From Chimonanthus salicifolius (lineage: Eukaryota > Streptophyta > Magnoliopsida > Laurales > Calycanthaceae): a stretch of DNA of 64,000 bases. Shown here piece by piece: positions 13,240-26,500 of this stretch (position 1 is the stretch's first letter; the number at the start of each line of letters is the position of its first letter). The notes beneath the pieces are model-generated. The model was not told where the DNA came from, searched no databases, and saw only the letters and a list, made by a program, of their open reading frames with translations. Both the position numbers and the translations under genes were made by a program. The stretch spans positions 27,620,617-27,684,616 of the forward strand of contig CM023535.1 in assembly GCA_013350335.1 (NCBI GenBank), read 5' to 3'.

Positions 13240-14801
13240 TGTCGAAATCCAAAGTGCTTTAGAATCTTTCAAAAGTGTGTGGAAAGAATGGATGCACACT
13301 TATGGCTGAGGGATGGACAGAAGCACGAGGTAGGACATTTATCAATTTTCTCGTGTATTCGACAAAGGGGACTATTTTCTAAAAATCTTGGATGGTATTT
13401 GAATACATGAATGTTTTTCTAGACTGATTGAGTGATCTACTCCCACACCGAGAGATAGAGTTTGTGATTAATCTACAACCTAGAACATTGCCTATTTCCA
13501 TACCATTGTATAAGATGGCATCGGTAGAGCAACGAAAAGTGCGAACCCAAGTGGATGGACTACTTAAGAGCCTTTATACGCCTTAGTACTTCACCTTGGG
13601 GAGTGCTAGCTCTTTTCGCCAAGAAAAAGGATGGAACTTTAAGAATGTGTATAGATTATCGGAAGTTAAACCAGGTAACTATCAAAAACAAGTATTTGTT
13701 ACCATGGATAGATGACTTGTTTGATCAACTGAAGGAAGCCAAGAGTTTTTCAAAGATAGATTTGAGATCAAGTAACTATCAGTTAAGGGTTAGAGATGAA
13801 GATATCTCTAAAACTGCGTTCAGGAGTTAGTACGGTCATTAAGAATTTTTAAGCGATGCCATTTGGGGTCACGAATGCACCAGCCACATTCATGGATCTT
13901 ATAAATAGAGTTTTCCTGCCATAATTAGGAATTTTTGTAGTTAGTATTCATTGAAGATATTTTGATATTTTCGTCAACTGAAGAAGAACATGAGCAACAC
14001 TTAAGGATAGTGGTACAAACTTTAGGAAATAATCAGTTGTACGTCAAATTTAGCAAATGCGAATTTTGGTTGACACAAGTCCAATTTTTAGGACATGTAG
14101 TGATTCCAGATGGAATCACAGTGGATTCTGCCAAGGTTGAGGCAGTAATGAGTTGGAAAAGGCCGACAAACATCTTTGAAATAAAAAGTTTTTTGGGATT
14201 AGTTGGGTATTACAGGAGATTTATACCATGTTTCTCCCAGATTGTTGTTCCAATGACAAAATTGACAAGGAAAGACATGAAGTTCGAATGGAATGAGGAG
14301 TGCGAAAAGGCATTCCAGAATTTGAAGGAACAGTTGACTACCTTTCCTGTAGTGATTATATCGGAGCAAGGACAATGATTTGCAGTGTATTGTGACGCTT
14401 CAAAGAATGGATTAGGATGTGTCCTAATGCAAGAAGGTAGATTAGCAACTAATGGCTCTAGACAATTAAAAAGACATGAGAAAAATTATCCAACTCATGA
14501 TCTAGAATTGGGAGCCGTAGTGTTCACATTAAAACTCTGGAGACATCATTTGTTTGGTGAGATATTTAATGTTTTCTTTGATAACCACAATCTCAAGTAC
14601 TTGTTCACTCAGAAAGATTTGAACATTAGACAAAGGAGATGGACAGAGTATTTAAAGGACTATGATTTTGAACTCTCCTACCATCCAGGAAAAATAAATG
14701 TAGTAGCAGATGCCTTGAGTAGGAAGAGATTGAGTACCTTTAAGTGTGATCTAGGAGTCTTTGGAGCCTTCCCTTCAAAATTCTTCAATGAAGAAAAATA
14801 A
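13240..14801 (+). pseudogene. Ty3 reverse transcriptase and RNase H (dead pol)
   Basis: Forward frames encode in order HREIEFVINLQPRT, then [18 protein letters not shown] with [66 protein letters not shown], and RNase H from [14 protein letters not shown] to [14 protein letters not shown]. Several frameshifts and stops break it: near 13555, stops at 13828-13843 with a frame change, and a stop just before 14385. The catalytic YxDD-type motif reads FIEDIL, with Glu in place of the first Asp. Integrase is absent. It could be the pol of the same forward element as the gag at 7.8-8.4 kb, split by later insertions; this is inferred, not shown. Confidence 0.88.
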
Positions 14802-15135
14802 TAGAGGAAGAAGAAGTTGCTGAAGAAGAATAAACAATTGAGGGAGGAGAAGGAGAGATTAGAGAGTAGAGAGGGATCTTGAGAGTGATCAGTGTTAAGT
14901 GAAGAAGAGAAATTCATTGCATTACACTGGTATAAGTAGCATACGATCACGTACGATTGCTGCTAAGTTAAGGCTATGCTACAGTAGATTAGCTTCAAAT
15001 TAGTTTATTTTTAAAACTTAGGTGCCAATAGTTTGTAATAACATTGGGCTTTGTTTAAAACAAAAGGAAATCGGGGTATCTTCAAATAAATTTGATTCCG
15101 TAGATAAGTCTAGGGTATCAAATAAGGCTAGCTGA
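14802..15135. other. No gene seen; purine-rich
   Basis: GAAGAA/GAGAGA-rich sequence (14800-14910), where integrase would be expected, then ordinary AT-rich sequence. Nothing recognised. Confidence 0.4.
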
Positions 15136-15923
15136 AATAGTGAAAGTTTCCAATGCAAGAACACGATTGACCTTAGAAGGGGGGTGAATAGGTTAATCTC
15201 CAAATTTAATGGCCTTTTAAAATTTCTCGATTAATCAACAATATATGCAATGAAATTATAAGATTAATCAAGTGCTGTGTGAAATCTAGAGTGTACAAAA
15301 TACAAGAATATTCACACAATAAGAAACGAAACACCCGATGTAAAGTGGTTCGGAGTAAATCACTCCTAAATCCATTGATGGACTCACCCAATCTTGGGTT
15401 ATCCCAAATTCACTATGTTGGGAATTACGCCCTCATCAATAGAGAAGGAATTACGCCTTATTCAAATAGAGTGAGATTTTCACCCAACTCGAATCCTAAT
15501 TTTGAAAGGTTTGACCTATCCCGGTCTAATACTTATCCCTCTATTTTTTAGAGTGGTTCAAGCACATTGCTTTAATCTAGTATGCAAGATGATTTAAAAT
15601 AAATCAAACTTATAAGCACTTGTTTTTTGTAGTTTACAAGTTGTAGATGTGCTTCTTGAAGAGTCCTCCCAATGTGATCTCGTTGATGACGAAGATGCGC
15701 CGATGTATGAGCAATCACAATCCTTGAGAGTGGTTTCTAGGATTTGGATATGCAAGTTGATCCTAGACTTGGTTGCCTTCTTCTCTCTCAATCTCAATCA
15801 ATGGATGATTGAATTCTAAATGATTCACACAAGTAGTGAACTTAGAGAGATTGATCCTCTAATTCTAGCCTTTGAATTTGCCAATTAAATATGTTAGATG
15901 AGGCTTTTAAATGCTGTAGAAGG

Positions 15924-16023
15924 GATCCTCAAAATCTCCAAACAATGGAGTTTAAATAGAGGCAAACCAGATTTTTCAAAACAGTAAGTCCACGATTGAT
16001 CCTCAAAATCTCCAAACAATGGA
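15924..16023. repeat. Direct repeat in LTR
   Basis: A 25-bp sequence beginning GATCCTCAAAATCTCC occurs at about 15924-15948 and again at about 15999-16023, 75 bp apart. Confidence 0.8.
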
Positions 16024-16400
16024 TTTCCCACCAACCAGACCGTTGCAGATTAATGCACTTCAACGGTTCAAAAGCAATCACCCATGATTGATTGTGTTTC
16101 ACGATAGATCGTGAAATCCAGTGCCGATGGGTTGTGCTCTGACAATAAAATAGTCCTAAGACCAATTGAATTTTACAGAGTTGTTTCAAACCCGAACTCT
16201 GGAAATCCAAGCTGATAGGTCTTCACCATGATGGGTCGTGTCCTGTCCAGCACGATGGATCGTGATATCCACGATATATCAGCCTGAGGCTGAACATGCT
16301 TGACAATATCTTTCCAACTAGACCCTTGTCAATCCGGACGATAGATGGTTAGATCACGAAGGGTCGACCATGTCCAAGGCGATAGATCGCCAGACACGAT
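15985..16400. repeat. Palindromic short-repeat array in Sirevirus-like LTR A
   Basis: Repeated near-palindromes such as CACGATAGATCGTG, CACGATGGATCGTG and GGCGATAGATCGCC are spaced 30-80 bp apart. Confidence 0.7.
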
Positions 16401-16743
16401 AGGTTGTCCTAACAGTTTATCAATTTTCCAAGTTTAGGTCCACGTGGTTCTGTTGGATGTCAATGTTCAGTTAGGCTTGATTAAATTATCCAAATGTGAT
16501 ATCTAAGCATGGGCAAGGTCTTTTAGAGGTATGGGATCCACCCTAGAGTCATCTATGACCAATATAGCTTAGTGATTGCCATACATTGATGATGAGTTGA
16601 ATGTTCACTGATCTTCCAATCTTGGACTTGATTCAACCTTCACTGGAGTCTTGATTCATGTCTCGTTCTTCCGAGGCAAGGTTTCTCACAAGTCACGGAA
16701 TTGACAAATAGGTGACTCGGCAAACTTGAGCATTAACAAATTG

Positions 16744-18232
16744 TTTGGAAACAAAGGGGTGACAAATGCCACTTGATCTAAGACCAAAACATTGTTTTGA
16801 TGAAATCAACGGTTCATACCTCGATGCTTGAATTGAGTGACTAAAAACTCAAAATTGAAAACCGGAAATATGAAATGCTCAGTCAAAACACAGATTAAAC
16901 ACATAATATTTTCTTGTAAATTTTTTACCTTTGGAAGTATTTTTAATGAAGGTTTTGCAGAGTGGGTCTTTTAAAGGGGTTAAAATATCTTAAAATTGGG
17001 TAATTGTTAAAACGAATAGTGAAGTCCATTGAATTCATCATTTGAAAATAATGTGTGTGTAAGTTCGAAAACCAAATAATAGCAAATGAGTGATTTTTCA
17101 TAGTGAAATAGTTTTATGATCACTATTTACGAATAATAAATGAGATATAGAAATTTACGATTTTACCTTTCCAACTTCAACGAGTTGGATCATTGAGCTA
17201 TCAAACTCGGATTGGGCCAAACTTAAACTTTTTAGGAAAAATCACTCAGTAATCTTCACGATTAACCAATCACAAAGCACATTTAACAATTTAAAAACAT
17301 ACAATTAAGTTTAATTAAGAGTCAAATTATTACATTAATCGTACAATAATTTGCATAATTTTAGATATCTTCACTGTTTTTGTAAAATAAACCACTTTAC
17401 TTTTGCGCCACTCATTAGACATTTTTTCCAAGATAAGATCTCATTAAACAATTAAGTTAACCAGTAAACTCCAATTTCACATAGTGCATATTAAACATCT
17501 ACAGTGATATTATCTAATTCTAGTGTTTTATGTTTATTTATTCCGTTAAGACTAGGTTTATTTTTGTTTTTGGTATTTTTTTCACCATTTTATGATTTGT
17601 CACTCTTTAAATATTAACTTTATTTTCAAATTCAGTATTCAAAAGATATTAAAATATGTTTCCCACTTATTAAATAAGATCTTTTGGTTTTCGTTTCTAA
17701 TGCATCTTATATGATTAAGATCTTTACCTCTTTGCTTCCACACTTTAGCAAATTTATATATTTTTTTTTTTACTTTCGTTCTTTCTTAATTTTAGATATA
17801 AGTTATTATAGATTTCAAATTCAACTTTATTTACAACCTTTTTTTTTTTTCAGTTTTTAGCATCATCTTATAATTCTTTTAATTTAAATAGATTTTTTCT
17901 CACTAATAGTTCTTTGCATCTCAATTATTCACCACTACGTGTCTTTACTAAAACTTATTTTAGTTTCTTTGGTGTCAACTAAAATCTCTTTCAATATTTC
18001 TTTGAAGTGCTTAGACATTTTACCCTATAGGATATTAGTATTCAAGTCATTATCTTATATTCTAATTCTTAGAACTTTATCTATGGACAAATCTGCCAGT
18101 TCTCCTTTATAGCCTCACCTCCCTCATGTATATTTATTCCATTGAAAATGGTCTACTCATCACACGATTTTGACTTTATTATCACTGTCCAAAATAAAAA
18201 TCGATATAACATATTTCAAAACTTAAAATTCA
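16744..18232. other. AT-rich spacer, no gene seen
   Basis: No open frame with recognisable protein and no repeat boundary. Several T runs (17761-17772, 17840-17850). Confidence 0.4.
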
Positions 18233-18240
18233 TTTTAAAC

Positions 18241-19826
18241 CAATGTTTTAAAACTAGGCTCGTGGAGCAAACCATCTTTTTTTTTTAAGCAGAAAATTCA
18301 TTAGATAAAGAGAAAATACAAAGAAGGATTAGAAAATACAAGTAGGTCTATAAGAATTAGACCAACCAAAATAGAAAAGAAAAGCTAAAAAGACAAGAGA
18401 AATTAAATGAGAAAAACGCCTTTAAAGTGCTTGTCAACTCCCAATTTCGCAAAATAGTCCGCCATTGCGTTAGCAGCTCGGTCAACATTAGTGAAAGATA
18501 CTCCCAACCCTCTAGCCAAAATTCTTATCTCCCTAACCACATTAGCCAATCTTCAAGGTAGCCGCCTCAATCCCGTTGTCCATTTGAATGAATTTGCCGA
18601 ATCCCATCTTACAGGAAGAGTGAGTTAAATAAGATTCAACCGGGTTCAATCGTGGTCAAACCCTTGTTATGAATATTATATTATAAATAATATTAAATTA
18701 TTAACTAATAGATAGATGGTGAATAAAAGTCTAAGTTCACTAGATTAATGAGTCTATATAGATTATTCAATTTTTTTTTTTTATAAAAATAATAATAATC
18801 CATCCATAACTTTAAAAATTAATTATTATAATTTTAAATTAAAATCATTATTTAAACAACACTTGATCTTTGTTTTTAATTAATAATTTAAAATTATTTT
18901 AATTTTTATTTCAAAAATAAAACCAAATCTTACCTCTTACTTTTATTTAAAAACTTAAATGATCTCAAATTATATGAAAAATGGGACACTAATAATTGTT
19001 AGTCTCTTATAAAGTTGGACTATAACCATTTCACCAAGTGTGTTAAATTACAAAATTAGAACATTTTTTAACAATAAAACTCTTGTTAAAAATTAATAAT
19101 TATTATTTTATAGGAAAGGGTCTATAGTCCTTTGCCATGACATGCATCACTAATTAACAAGTTGTTTAAGCCAGTGATATTTTTTCATAGGTGCAGCTTC
19201 ATTATAATAAAAGAAACACTTCATTATTTTGTAAACTGTAAACGGCAACACCAATTCTTAAAAGAAATTTCTTCCCTAACGCCAAAACCTACGTCAATTC
19301 TCTCAAAAGATAAAAATGCCCCTAGTTCTCTCAACAATTGAAGAAGCCCTAAGCGCACAAAAACGAAAAGACTTTCTAGGGTTTTTTTATAAGCGCGGTT
19401 CACTGTAGGAGATGAAGCGATGGTAGTTGGAGAGGAAAGTGAAAATAGAGGAAGAAGAGATGAAAGGAAATTGGAAATAGAGGAAGAACCGAAAAAGAGA
19501 TAAAGAAAAAGAGAAGAAGAGATAGAAGAAATCCAAGAATCGAACCCTTCCTGCTGCCTTTCTGTTGTTTTGCGATTCAACTCGAGTCCCGTCCCGTCCC
19601 ATTCCATCAACAGTCTGTTCGCATTTAATGTTTAATTTTTTTATATATATTTCAGATACGAGTTTTACATTAAAACGGGTTACGAGTTTATGTCAAAATT
19701 CGGGTTGAGCCACGGGTTGAGGAGGATATTTACGGGTTTAAAACCCATATGAGTTTTAAATAAACCTGGCCCTTCTTTTAGCCAGTCACGATTGACCTGC
19801 GGGTCGGTCCGGGTTTAATAACATTG
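18241..19826. mobile_element. hAT-like non-autonomous element, 1.59 kb
   Basis: Ends are inverted: CAATGTTTTAAAACTAGG at the left and the reverse complement CAATGTTATTAAACCCGG at the right. Flanks TTTTAAAC (18233-18240) and GTTTAAAC (19827-19834) match 7 of 8, the duplication size of hAT elements. Inside are GGGTTCAA and CGGGTCGGTCC motifs near both ends, a LINE tail, and no transposase. The open frames at 19224-19610 lie in Ser/Phe-rich low-complexity sequence and show no domain. Confidence 0.6.
18274..18615 (-). pseudogene. LINE 3' tail with RNase H, inside the hAT-like element
   Basis: Begins on the + strand with a T run (reverse-strand poly(A)). Reverse translation gives VVREIRILARGLGVSFTNVD then [15 protein letters not shown], the C-terminal RNase H of plant L1-type LINEs. 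It closely matches the tail at 53148-53700. Confidence 0.7.
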
Positions 19827-19834
19827 GTTTAAAC

Positions 19835-20341
19835 TCAAAATTCTGTAAAGTTGAGCAACTCAAAATTAAAAGAAATTGATAAAATTTATGGACTTACTTG
19901 GGTTCCCCATCATTTAATCTGGTTTATTTTACGGGCAGTGGGTATCATGTAGGGCTTCAGTGGGTTTCATATAGGATTTTTACACTCAGTTTTTTGCGAT
20001 TTCTTATGTAAATAAAAAAAAAATCTATTTAGTCTAGTTATCTCATACTATTGTGCTGAGTTTTTTTTTTTTTTTTTTAAATTTGTATTATATTATATAA
20101 TAATTGATTTTAAGTATTAAATATTAGTATTGCGCAATTGATCTACTTGAGAAAATTTTATATTTCAAAAATTCGAAATGGATGATGACCTTGCATTATC
20201 AACAAGCTGTGCTTAGACTTTAGGCATACACCATGGCCGCGTGTAGCTCACCACACCTCAGACTTTGAAAGGAAGCCGGTATTCCGTTTCTCAAAATTCA
20301 GGTTCTTGCTTCTGTCTCTCTTTCTTCTTCTCCTTGCGCAA
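19835..20341 (+). promoter_or_regulatory. Presumed PrfB3 promoter and 5' leader
   Basis: The 0.5 kb between the hAT-like element and the start codon. It holds an 18-T run (20061-20078) and an AT-rich TATA-like stretch (about 20087-20103), roughly 240 bp before the ATG. A pyrimidine-rich leader (about 20305-20340) lies just before the start. No transcription start can be fixed from sequence alone. Confidence 0.3.
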
Positions 20342-20528
20342 ATGCCGTCGAAATCAGTCCAACTTTGGAGAGCAGCTTCGTTTTGTCCCAAATCGAGTGT
20401 TTGGAGAACTCCTAATGTCGATTCTCAGCTTTTTTTCTTGTCTACTGCTGCTTCCTGTAGTAGTAATAATACCATTCAAGCCTCGTCCCAATCCATGGAT
20501 GACAAGAACAAGGTCTACAAAGAACTGG
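20342..20528 (+). CDS. PRFB3: PrfB3 exon 1 (transit peptide, start codon)
   Basis: Encodes residues 1-62 and the first base of Gly63. The leader [14 protein letters not shown] is basic and hydroxylated as plastid transit peptides are. The exon ends [13 protein letters not shown], continuing into [11 protein letters not shown] in exon 2. The donor GTCGGT is weak but is the only GT there that keeps phase (phase 1). An open run of Leu codons lies just upstream in frame, but without an ATG, so 20342 is preferred as start. Confidence 0.88.
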
Positions 20529-23500
20529 GTCGGTATCCTCCCCCTCTCTTCCTTAATTGATTTGACCATTTTTGGTTAAAAAGATGATTGTTTTCCAGAA
20601 AAGTGCTTTCCGTTCCATCGCCCAAATGGAGCATTTTTGTTCTTTCGCTTTGGACTATGTTTGGGTTCATGGAAAGTAAATTATTTAAAAAACTAACCAA
20701 ATTTTCCTAATTTTGTTAAAAATTTGTCCATTACAAAGAAAGTACTTCCGTTTCCATTCTTCCAAAGGGAACCTGAGATGAGTTCCAACCGATACCTCTA
20801 AATTCACGAGACCCAGTAATTATCTTTTGCTATCGTTTTTTTTTTTTTTCTTTTTCTATCAATTTTGGATTTTCTGTTTCGTGCTCCTCACTTGAGTTTT
20901 AGTAGAGAAGATGATAGGCAACGATTTGTCATAGTGAGTCATGGTTTTTAAGCTTGAATTCTATATAGAAAATCCTCAATGACTGCTGTTTCAGTGATGA
21001 ACTGTTAAAGAAAAGCTTAATATTTGATAACGGGGAAGGGTGACTGCTACTCCCAACCTTTACTGGTCCAGACTTCTGTCAATAGGTTCTTGATGCAGGC
21101 TTGGGGTGGGCTTTCGCTTTTAGCCCAAGCTGCCAGGTCAGAGGGTCCTATTAACATTCCAGTCAATGGAACCTTTGCGCAGCCCGTTCCATATTACTAT
21201 GAAATAGGCTTGTGCCTTACTTCGAGTCGGCGAACGAACTCCAGTAGCGACCAAAGGCCAGGGAATTTAGGTGCTTATTGAAATTTAGATTAAGCTCTTT
21301 TTCTAGTCCAATTTAAAGAATGAAAATACAAAGAGATTTAAGATGATTAATTTGACACACAATCTAAAAATCAATAATGCACAACATAAATTCAATAAAC
21401 CATGGTACTTACTTGAGTTTTTACAAGTCCGATAGATGGCCGAAGCTCTGAGTCCTTCGACTCTCAAAACAACAACTCACACTTGAGTCTTCGAATTTTC
21501 TCAAAGGAATTTTGTAAAATAATTGTATTATTGGAAGTCTCTCTAAAATTGAAAATTACATGTATATATATACACTTAGCCGACCCTAAGCCTATCATAC
21601 TTTCAAATTCAAACTAATCCTAATCTGATACCTACATCCTAGTAGCTAGACTCGACCAACTACTAATCCTAAAGCCATGTCGTACTCTCATGTGGATTCT
21701 CCATGCTTTACATGAATTCTAATTCAAGCTAATCTTAAAAGAAGTCCTAGACAGAAATGGAATTAGAGAACTAATCTAAGATCTAAGGATCACCATGCCA
21801 ACTTTAAATTCCTCAAATTGGGATCGAACTTGGTGTACTTTGGATAAGCCAAGCAAAACAATGATCCTAATCTAATCATATTCGCCCAAAGAGGGAGTCC
21901 TAGTTGATCTAGGCTTGCAAACATCCATAGGTGGAATGGGATAATTGCTAACGAACATGGAAGTTGGGACTGGGATTGAAATAATTGGAGAGATGATTTT
22001 TGGATTTGGATTATTGGCTTGGGTCTGGTGGATTTGGGCCATGGGAAGTGGGCTTGTGGATAGGCCTTTGTGGGCTGGATTGGAATGGCTAATGGATTGG
22101 ATGGACTTATGGATTTGTGGATTTGGACATGTTGGGTATGGGCTTGATGAGGTGGATTGGGCTTTGACAAGTGGGCTTGTAGATTGAGTTGGATTTGGGC
22201 CAGGTTCGAACTGGACTGAGTTTGATTGGACTGAATGGTTTGAATATTTAGACGGTGTCCAATGGGGGTTTCCCTTGTTGAACTGGTCCATATATGCCAA
22301 GGCAAACTTTGCAATCTGATCAAAGTCCACTGACACTCACAGATCTCCCATTTGGGCCTTGGGGCCACATATGGTCTGCATGTCCCGATCACTCTCCACC
22401 ACTTGGAGAAAAAACTCGTCCTCGAGTTTAGATTGTAGGCTCTTACTTGTAATCTCACATAGCGATGGAGTGAGTGTCACCTGTAACCAACTCAGTTGCT
22501 CGAAGCATGACAGTGGTCCGTGTGTTACTGAGTTGCCTGTCATCCTTCAACTGTTACTTCGGATTATGAGAATCTATTGGACTAGAAGAGTCTCACCCGA
22601 ACGTTCTTGTAGGATGTCCACTTCTGTCTGTCTATCGGTCTGTTGCTAACCATAGCTCACATCTCAACTTTCTCTACATACGTAAACAAAACTGGCTCAG
22701 CTAGCAGAAGTCTGGAACATCGAGGGCTGGAACAGTCGAGAGCTGGAACAGTCGAGAGCTTTGCGTTGATGTTGTCAAAGTTCTTTTTTGTGACTGGAGT
22801 CCTACAGAAAACCCCTTTCAAATGAGGACTTTAGGGCGCATCTCTATCTGTCATGTGCTGGTGGGTTGATCCTACAAATTATATGGAGATATCCCTTACA
22901 TTTGTTACAATCAAATAGAAAAGAAAGAAAATTCCCAACATTCAAGTACATTTTACAAGACCCACCCATGCTAAAAACATCACCAAATACCCCCTGAAGA
23001 CCCTGGCAAGATGACCTTCTTGTTGAGGTATAATCCTCTCTGGTGACTCGCAGTGGTATGTCGGGGTGTCTAGGCCGCTGTTTGTTGAAGTTGTTGTCAG
23101 TTGCATCTGAAAAGGTAGAGTGAAGTTTGAGACACTCTGACGGTAGGAGATGGATGCCTCTTATGTGTGAAGTGCTGCCACTGCTTCACTAACACCGTAA
23201 TGGTCTCTGAGGCAAGAAAAATGGCTGTGATTCTTGGCGCTTGAAAGCTGTGCTTGGCGACACAGGGTATGATCACAACAGCTAGAGCACAATGTCAACC
23301 ATCAAAATGGAAACTGATCACAACTATCCAAGAACATTGTACGACGGATCAAATGCTGAAAAAACTACACAATAACCGCATATAAACTACTTGAAAAAAA
23401 CATACAATCAATCCAAAACACTGCTGTCTTGTTGTTGTGTAGACTGTTCTGCGCGTTGTTACGAAAAAAATCATAACTAGTGTAGAATTAGAAAATAAAG

Positions 23501-26500
23501 AAAAGAAATTGGAGAAGCAATTCTCAGAATATTGTATTGATGTGTTTTTCCTCTTAGAGAATACAACGGTTAAATAGAAAATAAAGTGACAATTTAGGAA
23601 CCTAAAATGGAAACTGTGTTGACTTTCAATATACATTGTATCTAGACATATATGTGGGTCCCACACCAGACATATGAGTCCCACAACACTCCCCCTCAAG
23701 CTGGTTCGAAGATGTCGAGTAGACCCAGCTTGCTCACGACTGAATCGAGCTGAGTTTGGGGAACTAATTTTGTAAAGATATCTTCTGGCTGATCCTTAGA
23801 CTGCAGATGAAAAGTAAAAGTCGCCCTTCTGAGATATGATGTCAAAGAAAGTGGCAATCACTCTCAATGTGCTTAGTCCGCTCATGAAAAACTGGATTGG
23901 AGGCAATGTGAATGGTTGCCTGTTTGTCACAAAACATGATGAGTGGATTAGTGGGAACAAAACCCAATTCAGCAAAGAATTGGCGAAATCACAGCAATTC
24001 AAAAACAGTATTAGCCATGGCATAATATTTAGCCTTTGCACTGGAACGAGCAACAACGGACTGTTTCTTACTTCACCAGGCAACTAAATGTGTGCCAAGA
24101 AAACACAATAACCAGAAGTGGAGCAGCAATCATCTGGAGAGCCGGCCCAATCAGCATAAGAATAACTGCGAACCAGGCAAGTACGCTAGTGTGCATAGAA
24201 CAAGCCGCGGTCGGGATGAACCTTAATATATTGAAGGATTTGGAACACGACATGAATGTGAGTGTCTTGTAGTTCATGCATGAACTGACTGACGACACCA
24301 ACAACATAAGATAAGTCTGGTCTCGTGATGGTCAGATAGATGAGTTTGCCGACAAGTTTATGATAGAAACTTGGTGTGTCAAGAAGCGTGCCATTAGAAG
24401 CAGATAACTTGGTGTTCACATCCAACGGGGTATCCGCAGGTTTGCAGCCAGAATAACCAGCTTTTGCGAGGAGATCCAGGGCATACTTGCGCTGAGAGAG
24501 ATAAAGGCCACGAATGGACTGAGCAACTTCAATTCCAAGAAAGTACCGGAGGGGCCCCAAATCCTTGAGATCAAATGTCTGTTGAAGATACTGTTTGAAG
24601 GAAGAAATAACTTCATCACTATTACCGGTGATTTCAATATCATCAACATAGACTACCAAAATATCACAACTGAGTGGAGATGGTAGATAAAGACTGAATG
24701 ATTTGACTGACAGCGGGTGAAGCCATAAGGTTCCAAGGCGCTACTAAACTTCTCAAACCTGGCATGGGGAGACTCCTTAAGATCATAGAGAGTCTTCTTG
24801 AGTCTGCAAGCAGAATGAGGCTCCCCCTGCTTGACAAATCTCGGAGGGGGAAGCATATAGACTTTTTCCTAAAGATCATCATGGAGAAAGGCATTCTTCA
24901 TATCTAACTGGTGCAGGGGCCAAGTATAAGTGGTCACAAGGGAGAGCAAAATGCGCACAGAGTTAATCTTTGCGATAGGTGAAAAAGTGTCTTGGTAGTC
25001 AACTCCATAAGTCTGTGTGAAGCCTCTGGCTACAAGTCGTGCCTTATAGCGTGCAATAGAGATAGTTGGATTATGCTTCAAGGCAAAAACCCATTTGCAC
25101 CCAACTGGAGTCTTGTCATCCATGGCCGCTTTCCAGGAGGGATCTTTCAAGGCTGTGTCGATCCTCTTAGGTATCTTGATGCTGTCCATTGCTGTGAGAA
25201 AACTATGATAGGAAGGTAAAACAACATGATATGAGACAAAACGATCAATGGGATGACTAGTAAAAGAGCGCTTACCTTTGCGAAGCGCAATAGGAAGATC
25301 AAACGAGGCAGAAACTAGTGGATCTAAAGCACTTGCAGATCGACGGATGGAGTCAGCTGCAGATGGTACCTGAGACTGTCTGCGTTGGTACACCAGAAGA
25401 GGTTTAGGTGGACTTGGAGAAGGAAGATCTGCAGGTACAATGGGAAGAACAGGAGAAGGAGAAGATGTAGAGGAGGTTGAAAAATATGGGTCCCGCTCAA
25501 AAAAGGTGACATCCATGGATATGTATGTTTTCCCAGTGATAGGATCGAGGCACTTATAGCCTTTGTGGAAAGGTGAGTAATCTAAAAAACACACTGCACA
25601 GCCCAGTAAGAAAGTTTGTGGCCAGAGAAATTGTTAAAAAAACAAACACACCCAAAAGACATGTAAAGGAATTTGAGGAATGAGTTTATGTAAGGACAGA
25701 TGATCTATGGAACTGATTTTGTAAAATGCGAGAAGACATTCTATTAATGAGATAACAGGCAGTTAACACTGCTTCTGGTCAATAGGACGATAGGACATAC
25801 ATGGTAAAAAGAAGAGACATAGCCACCTCAAGAAGGTGACGGTTCTTTCGTTCAGATACACCATTTTGTTGAGGTGCAGAAGGACAAGAGAACTGAGAAT
25901 CAATGAAATGTTTTTGCAAAAAGGTTAGAAAGGAGTGACAAATATTCTCCCCCATTATCACTCCTTAAAACTTGAATTTTACACCCAAATTGAGTGTGAA
26001 CCCACTGGTAAAAAAATTGGAAGTGTGAACCCACTGGTAAAAAAATTGGAAGTGATAAAAAATCTCAGATTTTTGTTTCATCAATATGTCCATGTCATGT
26101 GAGAGAAATCATCAATAAAAGTAACAAAGTAATGAAACCTAGTACGAGATATAGTTGAAGATTTCCAAACATCAGAGTGAATGAGTGAAAACAAAGTAGA
26201 TGAACTTTTATTCATAGAAGGGGGAAAATGATTTCTAACATGCTTGCCATATTGGCAATGTTTACATTCAAAAATAGTAAAAGACAAACTAAGAACAATC
26301 TGTTTAAGAACAGAGTCGGCAGGATGTCTTAAACGACAATGCCACAACCATACATCTGGAAAAGAAGAGGTCGAACAGGCTTCGGAGCTGCCATAGTGAG
26401 AATTAAGAAGGTAGAGACCACCTGCTTCACGACCACCACCCAACACTTGCTTCGTGGTCAGATCCTTAAAAACAAAGTTAGAGGGAAAAAATGTGACTGA

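Larger units (their letters stand above)
15141..16738 (-). repeat. Sirevirus-like solo LTR (copy A), reverse
   Basis: Read on the reverse strand it starts TGTTAATGCT and ends AACTTTCA. Flanks are AATAG (15136-15140) and AATTG (16739-16743), a target duplication with one mismatch. Its 5' part (GCCGAGTC, TTTGTCAATTCCGTGACTT) and 3' part (CCTATTCACCCCCCTTCTA then GGTCAATCGTGTT) match the forward copy at 46941-48804. No internal region or primer site adjoins, so it is a solo LTR. Its array of ACGATNNATCGTG-like palindromes lies at about 15985-16400. Confidence 0.75.

Noticed and set aside
15154..16738. Shorter boundary for Sirevirus-like LTR A (TGCAAG start at 15154)
   Set aside because: It gives no target duplication; starting at 15141 gives AATAG/AATTG flanks and the same CTTTCA end as copy B.
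20306..20341. Extending PrfB3 upstream into the Leu-rich stretch
   Set aside because: It would need a TTG start; the in-frame ATG at 20342 is normal for a plant gene.
21790..22458. 222-residue Pro/Ser/Gln-rich reverse frame, with a relative at 31035-31334
   Set aside because: It lies within the LTR in a low-complexity region, is not kept at full length in the partner LTR and has no domain.
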